Positions 9,027-17,848 of a DNA stretch of 64,000 bases are shown here, one piece after another (the first letter of the stretch is position 1; each line of letters begins with the position of its first letter). The position numbers were made by a program, and so were the translations under genes. The notes beneath the pieces were generated by a model. That model ran no database searches. It was given only the letters and a program-made list of their open reading frames with translations, and was not told the DNA's origin. This DNA is from Rhodococcus_G sp042754225. GTDB lineage: Bacteria; Actinomycetota; Actinomycetes; Mycobacteriales; Mycobacteriaceae. The stretch lies in contig NZ_JBHZAH010000006.1 of NCBI RefSeq assembly GCF_042754225.1, forward strand, positions 1 to 64,000, in the 5' to 3' direction.

Positions 9027-9567
9027 CGGAACCGCATTGGTGACCGGTCCCGCCGAGTCCGCGGCCGAGGTGAAGATCCTCAACCTGGTCCAGGCGACCG
9101 TCGGTGCGCAGCCGGGCGTGATCGCGGCTGCCCGCGGGATGTCGCATTTCGGCGAGCACGCGCTCGGCTGGGTCGCGATCGCGGGCCTCGGCGCCGCGCT
9201 GGACCGTCCCCGCCGGCGGCAGTGGGCAGGCGTCGCGGTCGGCGCGGTCGGCGCGCACGCGGCGTCGATCGTGATCAAGCGTGTCGTGCGGCGCCCGCGC
9301 CCCAACGACCCCTCGGTGCAGGTGAACGTCTCGACGCCGAGCAAGCTGAGCTTCCCGTCCTCGCACGCGACGTCCACCACCGCCGCCGCCGTACTGCTCG
9401 GTCGGCTCACCGGGCTACCCTTGCCCGCGGTGCTGGTGCCCCCCATGCTGCTCTCGCGGCTCGTGCTCGGGGTGCACTACCCGACCGATGTGCTTGCCGG
9501 ATCCGCCCTGGGCGCAGTCTCGGCCGCAGTAGTGCTGCGGGCCGAACAGAAATGTGGAGAGAAATGA
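9004..9567 (+). CDS. PAP2-family phosphatase (Rv3807c type)
   Basis: A 187-residue membrane phosphatase of the PAP2 superfamily. The three motifs are present: KRVVRRPRP (residues about 93-101), PSSHATS, and SRLVLGVHYPTDVLAG with the catalytic His. By position and homology it corresponds to Rv3807c, proposed to remove the 5-phosphate from decaprenyl-phosphoryl-5-phosphoribose in decaprenyl-phosphoryl-arabinose synthesis. Four to five hydrophobic segments. It starts inside the end of glfT2 and its stop overlaps the next ATG (ATGA). Confidence 0.9.
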   Translation: MSSSTRPDGTALVTGPAESAAEVKILNLVQATVGAQPGVIAAARGMSHFGEHALGWVAIAGLGAALDRPRRRQWAGVAVGAVGAHAASIVIKRVVRRPRPNDPSVQVNVSTPSKLSFPSSHATSTTAAAVLLGRLTGLPLPAVLVPPMLLSRLVLGVHYPTDVLAGSALGAVSAAVVLRAEQKCGEK

Positions 9568-10469
9568 GCGAGCACCCGTCCGAGGTCACCGGTCCGCCGA
9601 AGTCGCTGGCCAGCGGGATCGTCAAGGCCCTCCGCCCCCGGCAGTGGGTGAAGAACGTCCTGGTGCTGGCCGCTCCGCTGGCCGCCGGCTCGGTGACCGA
9701 GGCCGACGTGCTCCTGCCGGTCGCGCTGGCCTTCGTGGTGTTCTGCATGGCCGCGTCCGGCATCTACCTCGTCAACGACGCGATGGACGTCGAGGCGGAC
9801 CGCGCGCACCCCACCAAGCGATTCCGGCCGATCGCGGCTGGCGTCCTGCCGGTGGGGCTCGCCTACGCGATGGCCGTCGTGCTGCTCGCCGGCTCGATCG
9901 GGCTCTCCTTCGTCGCCAACTGGCAGCTCGCGGTCGTGATGGCGGTCTACATCGCCATCCAGCTCGCCTACTGCTTCGGGCTCAAGCACCAGGCCGTGCT
10001 GGACATCTGCATCGTGTCCTCGGGCTTCCTGCTGCGCGCGATCGCCGGTGGTGTGGCCGCCGAGATCCCGCTGTCGCAGTGGTTCCTGCTGATCATGGCG
10101 TTCGGTTCGCTGTTCATGGCGGCGGGCAAGCGCTACGCGGAGCTGCAGCTGGCCGAACGGACCGGCGCCAAGATCCGTAAGTCGCTCGAGTACTACACCG
10201 CCACCTACCTGCGGTTCGTGTGGACGCTGTCCGCGACGGCCGTGGTGATCTGCTACGGACTGTGGGCGTTCGAACAGGACCGGGCGCACGCCAGCAACTG
10301 GTTCGCGATCTCGATGATTCCGTTCACGATCGCGATCCTGCGGTACGCGGTGGACGTCGACGGCGGCGAGGCGGGGGAGCCGGAAGAGATCGCACTGGGG
10401 GACCGTGTACTCCAACTCCTCGCGATCGCCTGGATCGGAGTGGTGGGTGTCGCTGTCTACATCGCCTGA
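9564..10469 (+). CDS. Decaprenyl-phosphate phosphoribosyltransferase (UbiA family, Rv3806c type)
   Basis: A polytopic UbiA-superfamily enzyme of about 301 residues that makes decaprenyl-phosphoryl-5-phosphoribose from PRPP and decaprenyl phosphate, first step towards the arabinose donor DPA. The first Asp-rich motif is NDAMDVEADRAHPTKRFRP. The second-motif region has GSLFMAAGKRYAEL. ATG 9564 overlaps the PAP2 stop and has GGAGA just upstream. The neighbours glf, glfT2, PAP2 and aftB fix its identity. Confidence 0.95.
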   Translation: MSEHPSEVTGPPKSLASGIVKALRPRQWVKNVLVLAAPLAAGSVTEADVLLPVALAFVVFCMAASGIYLVNDAMDVEADRAHPTKRFRPIAAGVLPVGLAYAMAVVLLAGSIGLSFVANWQLAVVMAVYIAIQLAYCFGLKHQAVLDICIVSSGFLLRAIAGGVAAEIPLSQWFLLIMAFGSLFMAAGKRYAELQLAERTGAKIRKSLEYYTATYLRFVWTLSATAVVICYGLWAFEQDRAHASNWFAISMIPFTIAILRYAVDVDGGEAGEPEEIALGDRVLQLLAIAWIGVVGVAVYIA

Positions 10470-12351
10470 CGCGATCCGCTCGACGAACCCCGACCCGGCC
10501 GGGGTGGACGACCGTGAGACGGTCTCCGCCTCGGCCGCGCGCTGGGTGTACGTCGGCGGTGTGGTGCTGACCGCTGCGCTGTTCGTCTGGGGCGGTTGGC
10601 AGCGCCGGTGGATCGCCGACGACGGCCTGATCGTGCTCCGGACCGTCCGCAACCTGCTCGCGGGCAACGGTCCGGTGTTCAACGCGGGCGAGCGGGTCGA
10701 GGCGAACACCAGCACCCTGTGGACCTACTTGGTCTACGCGTTCGGCTGGCTCACCCACATTCGGCTCGAGTACGTCGTGCTCACCCTCGCGCTGGTGCTC
10801 TCCGGCGGTGCGATCGCGCTGGCGATGGTCGGGACCGGTTCGCTGTGGCGCCGCACCGGCGGAACGGCAGGGACGCTGCTGCTGCCCGCGGGTGCGCTCG
10901 CCTACATCGCGGTGCCCCCGGCCCGTGACTTCGCCACCTCCGGACTCGAGAGCTGTCTGGTCATCTTCTGGATCGCCCTGGTGTGGGTGCTGTTGGTGCG
11001 CTGGGCGCAACGCGAGCCGACCACCACCGCGGTGCTGATCCTCGCGTTCGTCGCGGGCCTCGGGCCGCTGGTACGACCCGAGATGGTCATCCTGTCCGGC
11101 CTGGCGCTCCTGTTGATCTTCCTGGCCCCCGGCAGCTGGAAGCTGCGCGTCGCGATCGTCGCGGTCGCGGGCGCGGTCCCGGTGCTCTACCAGATCTGGC
11201 GAATGGGCTACTACGGACTGCCCTACCCCAACACCGCGGTGTCCAAGGACGCCGGCGGCGCCAAGTGGGGCCAGGGCTTCACCTATCTGTGGAATCTCGT
11301 CGGGCCGTACTGGCTGTTGCTGCCGCTGCTCCTGCTCGGCGGGTACGCCGGGTGGCTGCTGCTGCGCCACCTCCGGGTGAGCGGTGCGCAGCGTACGGAC
11401 AGCAACTGGCAGTCCCGGCTGCACAGTCCGGCCGCCGTGGTCGCGGTGGTCCTGGTGACCGCGCTGTTGCTCGGCGTCTACTCGGTGCGGGTCGGCGGCG
11501 ACTTCATGCACGGCCGGGTGCTGCTGCCGGTGCTGTTCTGTTTCATCCTGCCGATCGCGGTGCTGCCGGTCCGGCTGCCGCAGCGGGGCCAGTGGGGCCG
11601 CACCCCCGCGACCGGCCTGTTCGCCGCCGGCGCGGTCGCGTGGCTGGTCACGGTGGTCTGGGCGATCGTCGCGTCCACCGCCCAGGGCATGCCGAACGGC
11701 ACGGTGGTCGGCAAGTCGGGCATCGTCGACGAACGCGCCTTCTATGTACTCAACACCGGCCACGCCCACCCGATCCGGGCCGAGGACTACCTCGACTACC
11801 CGCGGATGCGGGCGATGGTCGAGACCATCGCCAACACTCCCGACGGTGGCCTGCTGCTGCCCGCGGCCTACTACACCTACTGGGACCTCGTGCCCCCGCC
11901 GGCGCCGATCCCCGAGGGCGGGGCCGGCCACACCGTGTACTTCCTCAACCTCGGCATGACGAGCATGAACGTCGGGCTCGACGTGAAGGTGATCGACCAG
12001 ATGGGGTTGGCCTACCCGCTGGCCGCGCACACGGCGCGTCTCGGCGACGGCCGGATCGGCCACGACAAGGCCCTCTACCCGGACTGGGTGGTCGCAGACA
12101 CCGGCATGGTCGACCAGCATCCGTGGCTGCCCTGGTACCTGGACGAGAACTGGGTCGCGCAGGCTCAGGTCGCGTTGACCTGTCCGGACACCCAGGAGTT
12201 GCTGGCGTCCTCGCGAGGCGAACTGAACCGACCGCTATTCATCCGCAATCTCAAGCGCGCGTTCCACTACGCCGAGTACCGCATCGATCGAGTTCCTGCG
12301 TACGAAATCGAGCGCTGCGGGCTCACGCCTCCGCCGGAAAGGCCCAAGTAG
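10447..12351 (+). CDS. aftB: Terminal beta-1,2-arabinofuranosyltransferase AftB
   Basis: A GT-C membrane protein of about 634 residues that adds the terminal beta-(1-2) arabinofuranose to arabinan, using decaprenyl-phosphoryl-arabinose at the outer membrane face. The GT-C Asp pair is in WIADDGLIVLRT (residues 58-59), followed by NAGERVEANTSTLWTYL. About ten membrane segments precede a C-terminal periplasmic domain (from about residue 430). The start is uncertain: GTG 10447 is preceded by GGAGTGG and would overlap the ubiA-type gene by 23 bp; GTG 10405 is also possible. Equivalent to Rv3805c. Confidence 0.93.
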   Translation: MSLSTSPDAIRSTNPDPAGVDDRETVSASAARWVYVGGVVLTAALFVWGGWQRRWIADDGLIVLRTVRNLLAGNGPVFNAGERVEANTSTLWTYLVYAFGWLTHIRLEYVVLTLALVLSGGAIALAMVGTGSLWRRTGGTAGTLLLPAGALAYIAVPPARDFATSGLESCLVIFWIALVWVLLVRWAQREPTTTAVLILAFVAGLGPLVRPEMVILSGLALLLIFLAPGSWKLRVAIVAVAGAVPVLYQIWRMGYYGLPYPNTAVSKDAGGAKWGQGFTYLWNLVGPYWLLLPLLLLGGYAGWLLLRHLRVSGAQRTDSNWQSRLHSPAAVVAVVLVTALLLGVYSVRVGGDFMHGRVLLPVLFCFILPIAVLPVRLPQRGQWGRTPATGLFAAGAVAWLVTVVWAIVASTAQGMPNGTVVGKSGIVDERAFYVLNTGHAHPIRAEDYLDYPRMRAMVETIANTPDGGLLLPAAYYTYWDLVPPPAPIPEGGAGHTVYFLNLGMTSMNVGLDVKVIDQMGLAYPLAAHTARLGDGRIGHDKALYPDWVVADTGMVDQHPWLPWYLDENWVAQAQVALTCPDTQELLASSRGELNRPLFIRNLKRAFHYAEYRIDRVPAYEIERCGLTPPPERPK

Positions 12352-12648
12352 GACAGTCCGCGTGGGACGAACATCTCATTTGTGTAACGCACGATGTCGG
12401 CTAGTCGATAGACAGGTGTGCTCGCCTCGGTACCGAGCCTCGAATCATGAAGATCGGGGGCCGAGGCACCGGTTGTCAGAGCCTTCGCCGTGACATACAG
12501 TCCAGCGAGCGCAGTGTGACCTTGATTTGTTCCACTGCCGATCTCGCTTGCGTGGGGGTCGGCAGGTTCGTGGCTTACCGACGATCGCCGGGCCGCTTTC
12601 CAATGTTGGAGTCGCGGGCACCGCAGGAGAAGAAAGAGAGCAGTATTC
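12352..12648 (+). other. Intergenic region before fbp, long 5' leader
   Basis: A 297-bp gap without a gene. It holds a good sigma-A-type promoter at 12473-12501, implying a leader of roughly 140 nt before the mycolyltransferase ATG. I see no convincing riboswitch fold by eye. Confidence 0.5.
12473..12501 (+). promoter_or_regulatory. Sigma-A-type promoter for fbp
   Basis: TTGTCA (12473-12478), a 17-bp spacer and TACAGT (12496-12501). Both hexamers and the spacing are close to the actinobacterial housekeeping consensus. It is the best -35/-10 pair I found in the window. Confidence 0.6.
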
Positions 12649-13647
12649 ATGCGTATAGGCAGACCGAGGTTTGCGATGAACCTCAAACGACGCCTCCTCG
12701 GCCTCTCGGCCGCAGCGCTCGTCCTGCCCGTGACCGCTGGTATTGCGGGCACTGCCGTCGCCGGCGCCGCACCGGTCGCGCACCGCGCCCCGTCGGGCGG
12801 TTTCGAAGAGGTCATGGTGCCTTCGTCGATGGGCCCGATCAAGGTCCAGATTCAGTGGGCAGCCCGCGGTGGCAACGCCGCGCTGTACCTGCTCGACGGC
12901 CTGCGTGCCCGCGACGACCGCAACGCGTGGTCCTTCGAGACGAACGCGCTCGACCAGTACCGCAACGACAACGTCACCCTGGTGATGCCGGTCGGCGGTC
13001 AGTCCAGCTTCTACAGCGACTGGATGGCGCCGTCGAACTTCAACGGCCAGAAGTCCACGTACAAGTGGGAGACCTTCCTGACCAAGGAGCTCCCGGACTA
13101 CCTGGAGACCCGCGGCGTCTCGCGTCACAACAACGGTGTGCTCGGCCTGTCGATGGGTGGCTCTGCCGCTCTGACCCTGGCCGCCTACCACCGCGACCAG
13201 TTCAAGTTCGCCGGCTCGCTCTCGGGCTACCTGAACATCTCGGCGCCGGGCATGCGTGAGGCCATCCGCGTCGCGATGCTGGACGCCGGTCGCTTCAACG
13301 TCGACTCCATGTGGGGTCCGCCGTGGAGCAAGTCGTGGCTGCGCAACGATCCGTTCGTGTTCGCGCCGCAGCTCAAGGGCCTGTCGCTGTACGTGTCCTC
13401 GGCCAGCGGTCTGCCGGGCGAGTACGACCACCCGCGCGCACCGATCGACTACTACAACACGGCCAACGGCATGGGCCTCGAGGCCCTCGCGCTGGTGAAC
13501 ACCCGCGCGTTCCAGGTCCGGATGGCCACGCTCGGCATCCCCGCGACCTACAGCTTCCCGTCCAACGGCACGCACTCGTGGCCGTACTGGTCGGCGGAGC
13601 TCTTCAAGGCCCGGAACCAGATCCTGGACGCGCTGAACGCGCACTGA
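12649..13647 (+). CDS. fbp: Mycolyltransferase, antigen 85 type (short form)
   Basis: A secreted Ag85/Fbp-type mycolyltransferase of 332 residues, transferring mycolates between trehalose monomycolate molecules or to arabinogalactan outside the membrane. The signal peptide is LGLSAAALVLPVTAGIAG to about AGAAP. The nucleophile is Ser168 in GLSMGG, and the C-terminal GTHSWPYW carries the catalytic His. ATG 12649 follows the purine-rich AGAAAGAGAG; ATG 12676 is an alternative. It ends shortly after the catalytic domain and has no LGFP repeats, unlike its neighbour. Confidence 0.93.
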   Translation: MRIGRPRFAMNLKRRLLGLSAAALVLPVTAGIAGTAVAGAAPVAHRAPSGGFEEVMVPSSMGPIKVQIQWAARGGNAALYLLDGLRARDDRNAWSFETNALDQYRNDNVTLVMPVGGQSSFYSDWMAPSNFNGQKSTYKWETFLTKELPDYLETRGVSRHNNGVLGLSMGGSAALTLAAYHRDQFKFAGSLSGYLNISAPGMREAIRVAMLDAGRFNVDSMWGPPWSKSWLRNDPFVFAPQLKGLSLYVSSASGLPGEYDHPRAPIDYYNTANGMGLEALALVNTRAFQVRMATLGIPATYSFPSNGTHSWPYWSAELFKARNQILDALNAH

Positions 13648-13674
13648 TCAGGGACCGAAGAATGTGAATTCGTC

Positions 13675-13717
13675 GATGCCGCCCCACGCGCCGATCTCGG
13701 CCGCGCGGGGCGGCATC
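13675..13717 (+). terminator. Hairpin after fbp
   Basis: A perfect 11-bp inverted repeat, GATGCCGCCCC / GGGGCGGCATC, with a 21-nt loop, 27 bp after the fbp stop. No U-tract follows. It may limit read-through into the second mycolyltransferase gene. Confidence 0.5.
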
Positions 13718-13922
13718 TGCGGTTCGGGCCCATTCGGGTCCCAGTAACAAATGCACCATTGGTCGCAGCGCGTCACCTGCGTCCCACCTGACCAGCGTGT
13801 TAGAAAGAACGACGAGCGTCAGGCGCCACGGCACGGCGCCCGCGTGGGTCGGGGGCAAGCCGAGAGCCAAGTGCCGAGTTGATCCGTCAGCTGGCCGAAA
13901 GCAGAAAGAGAGTCTTCGTCAG

Positions 13923-16064
13923 ATGCGACCACTACTGAGGAAGCCGGGCACACGGCCCGGGGGGAGCGCAATGACGAGCGGGCGCCGTAGCCAGGTGGCC
14001 CGCCTGCTGGCCGCCGCGCTGGTCCTGCCGACCGCGGCGGGCCTGACCACCGCGACCGCGGTGGCGTTCGCCGCGCCCGACGCGACGACCACCACCACGT
14101 CGGCGACCGCGACCACGACGACCACCCGGCCTGCGGTCACCCCCGCGGAAGAGACCCTCGCGCCGGTCAAGACGACCACGCCCGCCGCGAAGTCCACCAC
14201 GGCCCCGGCGGTGGCGACGACCACCGCCGCGCAGACGACGACCACCACCACCGCCCCCACCACCACGACGACCACCACCACCACGACCGCCGAGCCGACC
14301 ACCACGGTGGCGGCCCCGCAGTCGCGGGCGATGCGCGCGGCGCCGACGGCACTGAAATCCATCCCCGGTGTCTCGAAGATCCAGTGGATCACCGACCGCC
14401 GGGTCGCGCTGTGGGTGGACTCCCCGGCGATGGGTGCGCCCTTCCAGGTGCAGGTGCTGCTGGCGCGGGACTGGAACGCCAAGCCGGACGCGACCTTCCC
14501 GGCGCTGTACATGCTCGACGGCCTCCGCGCCCGCGACGACGAGAGCGGCTGGACCATCGAGACCGACGCCGCGAGCTTCTACGCGGACAAGAACGTCAAC
14601 GTGATCCTGCCGGTCGGCGGTCAGTCCAGCTTCTACTCCGACTGGCTCGCGCCCGACAACGGCAAGAACTACCAGCTCGAGACGTTCCTGACGAAGGAAC
14701 TTCCGCCGATCCTCGAGAACAGCCTGCGCACCACCAGCACGCGCGGCATCATCGGCCTCTCGATGGGCGGCACCTCGGCGATGTTCCTCGCCGAGCGCAA
14801 CCCCGGCTTCTTCAAGTTCGTGGGCTCGTTCTCCGGCTACCTGAGCACGACGTCCCTTGGCATGCCGCAGGCGCTGCGATACGCCATGAACGACGCGGGC
14901 GGCTACAACGTCGACAAGATGTGGGGTCCGCCGAGCAACCCGCTCTGGTCCGGCCACGATCCGTACGTCAACGCGGACAAGCTCAAGGGCGTCAGCATCT
15001 ACATCTCCAGCGGTAGCGGCATGACCGGTCCCTACGACCAGCCGTCCGGCATCCCCGGCGTCTCCACCAACTACGCGGGCATGGGCCTCGAGATCCTGTC
15101 CCGCCTGACCTCGCAGTCCTTTGCCACCAAGCTGAACAAGCTCGGCATCCCCGCGCAGGTCAACTACCGCCCGTCCGGCACCCACTCGTGGCCGTACTGG
15201 CAGTTCGAGATGCACCAGGCCTGGCCGCAGGTGGCCAACGCCCTCGGCGTCGAGGCCAGCGCGCCGGCCTGCTCGGTCGGCGGGGCGATCGCGAGCGTCG
15301 CGAACGCCAACCCCTGGCTCGGTGGCTGTGTCACCGGCGAGTACGGCATCGCGGGCGGCGTCGCGCAGGACTACCGCAACGGTCGGGTGTTCTTCTCGCC
15401 CGGGACCGGGGCACAGGTTGTCGCGGGCATGATCGGCGGCGCGTACCAGGGCGCCGGCGGTCCCGCCGGACCGCTCGGCTTCCCGACCACCAGCGAATCG
15501 CAGGCCCCCGACGGTCGCGGTCGTTTCAACCACTTCCAGAACGGGTCGATCTACTGGACCCCGCAGACCGGTGCGCACCCCGTGTGGGGCGCGATCCGCG
15601 ACGAATGGTCGCGCCAGGGCTGGGAGCGCGGTCCGCTCGGCTACCCGGTGGCGGACGAGATGAACACCCCGGGCAAGCCCGGCGCGGTGCAGGGCTTCGA
15701 GATCGGTGCCATGTACTACAGCCCGACCACCGGCACCAACGCGGTGCAGGGCCTGATCATGGGCAAGTACGGACAGCTGGGCTTCGAGAACAGCTGGCTG
15801 GGCTTCCCGAAGACCAGTGAGATCGGCGTCAAGGACGGCGGCCGGTTCAACCGGTTCGAGGGCGGCAACATCTACTGGAGCCCGCTCAGCGGGGCCTGGG
15901 CGATCAAGAACGGCCCGATCTTCGACGCGTGGGGTAGCCAGAACTACGAGAACGGCCGCCTCGGCTTCCCGGTCGGCGACGAGCGTCCGATCCCCGGTGG
16001 CGTCCAGCAGGACTTCCAGTTCGGGAACATCACGCTCGTGGGTGGACGGGCGGAGATCCACTAG
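13923..16064 (+). CDS. Mycolyltransferase with Thr-rich linker and LGFP repeats
   Basis: About 713 residues in four parts. First a signal peptide (hydrophobic core LLAAALVLPTAAGL, cleavage near AFAAP). Then a linker of about 80 residues that is mostly Thr, Ala and Pro, with runs of 8-10 Thr. Then an Ag85 domain with Ser280 in GLSMGG and GTHSWPYW. Last come five LGFP-type repeats (cores LGGCVTGE, LGFPTTSE, LGYPVADE, LGFPKTSE, LGFPVGDE), expected to bind the cell wall. The layout matches corynebacterial Cop1/PS1. ATG 13923 is preceded by the same AGAAAGAGAG as the first fbp gene; ATG 13971 after GGGGGAG is a real alternative and would shorten the n-region. Confidence 0.92.
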   Translation: MRPLLRKPGTRPGGSAMTSGRRSQVARLLAAALVLPTAAGLTTATAVAFAAPDATTTTTSATATTTTTRPAVTPAEETLAPVKTTTPAAKSTTAPAVATTTAAQTTTTTTAPTTTTTTTTTTAEPTTTVAAPQSRAMRAAPTALKSIPGVSKIQWITDRRVALWVDSPAMGAPFQVQVLLARDWNAKPDATFPALYMLDGLRARDDESGWTIETDAASFYADKNVNVILPVGGQSSFYSDWLAPDNGKNYQLETFLTKELPPILENSLRTTSTRGIIGLSMGGTSAMFLAERNPGFFKFVGSFSGYLSTTSLGMPQALRYAMNDAGGYNVDKMWGPPSNPLWSGHDPYVNADKLKGVSIYISSGSGMTGPYDQPSGIPGVSTNYAGMGLEILSRLTSQSFATKLNKLGIPAQVNYRPSGTHSWPYWQFEMHQAWPQVANALGVEASAPACSVGGAIASVANANPWLGGCVTGEYGIAGGVAQDYRNGRVFFSPGTGAQVVAGMIGGAYQGAGGPAGPLGFPTTSESQAPDGRGRFNHFQNGSIYWTPQTGAHPVWGAIRDEWSRQGWERGPLGYPVADEMNTPGKPGAVQGFEIGAMYYSPTTGTNAVQGLIMGKYGQLGFENSWLGFPKTSEIGVKDGGRFNRFEGGNIYWSPLSGAWAIKNGPIFDAWGSQNYENGRLGFPVGDERPIPGGVQQDFQFGNITLVGGRAEIH

Positions 16065-16090
16065 GCCGACCACCCACTGGGTCCACCGCA

Positions 16091-16133
16091 GCTGACGGGC
16101 CGGAATCTCGGCCGAGGTCCCCGGCCCGTCAGC
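16091..16133 (+). terminator. 13-bp perfect hairpin after LGFP mycolyltransferase
   Basis: Arms GCTGACGGGCCGG and CCGGCCCGTCAGC pair perfectly over 13 bp with a 17-nt loop, 27 bp after the stop. GC-rich and without a U-run, as is common for actinobacterial terminators. Confidence 0.6.
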
Positions 16134-16231
16134 GTCGGTACCCTTGGACACCGACCAGCCGAACCGCGGCCGGGACGTCATCACAGTCCCTCGGCCGAGC
16201 ACGTTTTGACACCCAGAGGACTGAGACACAC

Positions 16232-16780
16232 ATGCGCATTTCCACCCGTACCCCTCTGGCCAGGGCCATCGCCGTCGGCGCGCTGAGCGCGGCCGCGGTC
16301 GGCGTGCTCGCCGGTTGCGGCAGTGACGACTCGACGGCGAGCGGCAACCCCACCCTGACCACCGCTCAGGGCACCGGATCGCCCACGGCCCAGCCGCTGG
16401 CGACCGGCATCGAGGTGCCGCCGTACACCAGTCCCGTCGTGGCGGCGACGGCGCCGCCGGAGACCCCGCAGGCGGTCCCGAGCGGTTTCCCCGGTCCGAC
16501 CGAGGCGCCCGCTCTCGACGCCCGCGGCAAGGCGTTCCTCGACGCGCTCCGCAAGGGTGGCGTGGCGCCCGCGGGCAGCGGCGACGTCGCGATCTCGACC
16601 GCCAACTACATCTGCTCGGCGAAGGCGAACAACGTCGACGACGGCGAGATCACGGCATACGTGACCGGCATGGCGGGGGCCGAGGCCACCCTCGCGGGCG
16701 TCACGCAGAGCGCGGACCAGGCGGCCCAGGCGGCGAAGGTCTACATCGACGCCGCGCAGTCCACGTACTGCAACAAGTAG
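16232..16780 (+). CDS. DUF732-type lipoprotein
   Basis: A 182-residue exported lipoprotein. The lipobox VLAGC sits at about residues 25-29 after a hydrophobic signal, followed by a disordered Thr/Pro/Ala-rich region and then a small helical C-terminal domain (FLDALRKGGV... YICSAKANNV... STYCNK). Its two Cys residues probably form a disulfide, as in DUF732 proteins. Function unknown. It lies 6 bp before the cutinase-like gene, so the pair is probably one transcription unit at the cell surface. Confidence 0.8.
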   Translation: MRISTRTPLARAIAVGALSAAAVGVLAGCGSDDSTASGNPTLTTAQGTGSPTAQPLATGIEVPPYTSPVVAATAPPETPQAVPSGFPGPTEAPALDARGKAFLDALRKGGVAPAGSGDVAISTANYICSAKANNVDDGEITAYVTGMAGAEATLAGVTQSADQAAQAAKVYIDAAQSTYCNK

Positions 16781-16786
16781 TCGTCG

Positions 16787-17767
16787 ATGGCTGCTGCGGG
16801 AAAGGGACGGACGTCCACCGGTCGCAGGTTCCTGCGCGTGCTGATCGTGCTCATCGTGATGCTGTTGGTCGCGTTGGCCGCGCTCGTCGCGTGGTACCTG
16901 CTTGCGGGGCGCGTGCCCAAGCCGCCGCCCGTCCCGCCGCCGACGCCGGGGCGGCCCTCGGCGCAGCCCGCCAGCTGCCCGGACGTGCAGGTGATCGCGA
17001 TCCCGGGCACCTGGGAATCCGGCGCGCAGGACGATCCGTTCAACCCGAGCGCGAACCCGAACTCGTTGATGCTCAACATCACTCGTCCGCTGGAGGCCGA
17101 GTTCGGTCCGCAGCGGGCGCAGGTGTACACGGTGCCGTACGTGGCTCAGTTCTCGAATCCGATCGCGTTTCCGCCGGACGGTCAGACCTCCTACAACAAG
17201 AGCCGCGGCGAGGGCACGGCCAAGGCGACCGCGGTGATGGCCGAGATGCACGCGAACTGCCCGCTGACCAGCTTCGTGCTGACCGGCTTCTCGCAGGGCG
17301 CGGTGATCGCGGGAGACGTGGCCGCCAGAATCGGTGCCGGCCAGGGTCCAGTCCCGCAGGATCTGGTGCTCGGGGTCGGGGTCATCGCCGACGGCCGGCG
17401 TGATCCGAGCGCCGCTCCGACCATCGGACCGTCGGTGGCGGGTGTCGGCGCGGAACTGTCGCTGAACGGGCTGCAGGTTCCGGGCATCACGATGACCGGT
17501 CCGCGGCCGGGCGGTTTCGGTGCGCTCGCAGACCGCGCCGTGCAGATCTGCGCGCCGTCGGACGGGATCTGCGACGCCCCGCCGAATGCGTTCAAGCCGT
17601 CGAATCTGCTGGCCAGCCTCACCCGGGTGGGGGAGTACATCAACAATCCTGTGCATGCCCTGTACAACACCTTCGTGGTCGATCAAAACGGCACCACGGC
17701 GACTCAGTGGATGACAAACTGGGCGGCCGACAAGGTCAGGTCCGCGCCGGTTCCCGCTCACGAATAG
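16787..17767 (+). CDS. Cutinase-like membrane-anchored hydrolase (Rv3802c/Culp6 type)
   Basis: About 326 residues: a basic N terminus, one membrane segment (about residues 16-40), a Pro-rich stretch, then a cutinase-fold hydrolase with Ser169 in GFSQG, the GTWESGA motif near 74-80, and a C-terminal catalytic region containing CDAPPNAF. The M. tuberculosis counterpart Rv3802c lies beside fadD32-pks13-accD4, is essential, and has phospholipase/thioesterase activity linked to mycolate metabolism. Here it precedes an F420-type oxidoreductase instead of directly abutting fadD32. ATG 16787 is chosen because the basic and membrane-spanning start follows. Confidence 0.92.
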   Translation: MAAAGKGRTSTGRRFLRVLIVLIVMLLVALAALVAWYLLAGRVPKPPPVPPPTPGRPSAQPASCPDVQVIAIPGTWESGAQDDPFNPSANPNSLMLNITRPLEAEFGPQRAQVYTVPYVAQFSNPIAFPPDGQTSYNKSRGEGTAKATAVMAEMHANCPLTSFVLTGFSQGAVIAGDVAARIGAGQGPVPQDLVLGVGVIADGRRDPSAAPTIGPSVAGVGAELSLNGLQVPGITMTGPRPGGFGALADRAVQICAPSDGICDAPPNAFKPSNLLASLTRVGEYINNPVHALYNTFVVDQNGTTATQWMTNWAADKVRSAPVPAHE

Positions 17768-17792
17768 TGGCGACCCGTGCGGACCCGATAGA

Positions 17793-17808
17793 GTGGCCAA
17801 CTGGCCAC
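17793..17808. promoter_or_regulatory. Perfect inverted repeat upstream of LLM gene
   Basis: GTGGCCA-AC-TGGCCAC, 7-bp arms with a 2-bp gap, in the 80-bp spacer before the F420-type oxidoreductase. A TAGAGT box (17789-17794) overlaps its left arm, so it could be an operator. A short RNA hairpin is the alternative. Confidence 0.4.
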
Positions 17809-17848
17809 CTGCCCTACCGCTGCGCCCCCATTTCAGGAGAAGTGATCG

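Noticed and set aside
14090..14310. ACC/ACG repeats in the LGFP mycolyltransferase as a CRISPR-like or satellite array
   Set aside because: They are codons of a Thr-rich linker in frame with the protein; no unique spacers.
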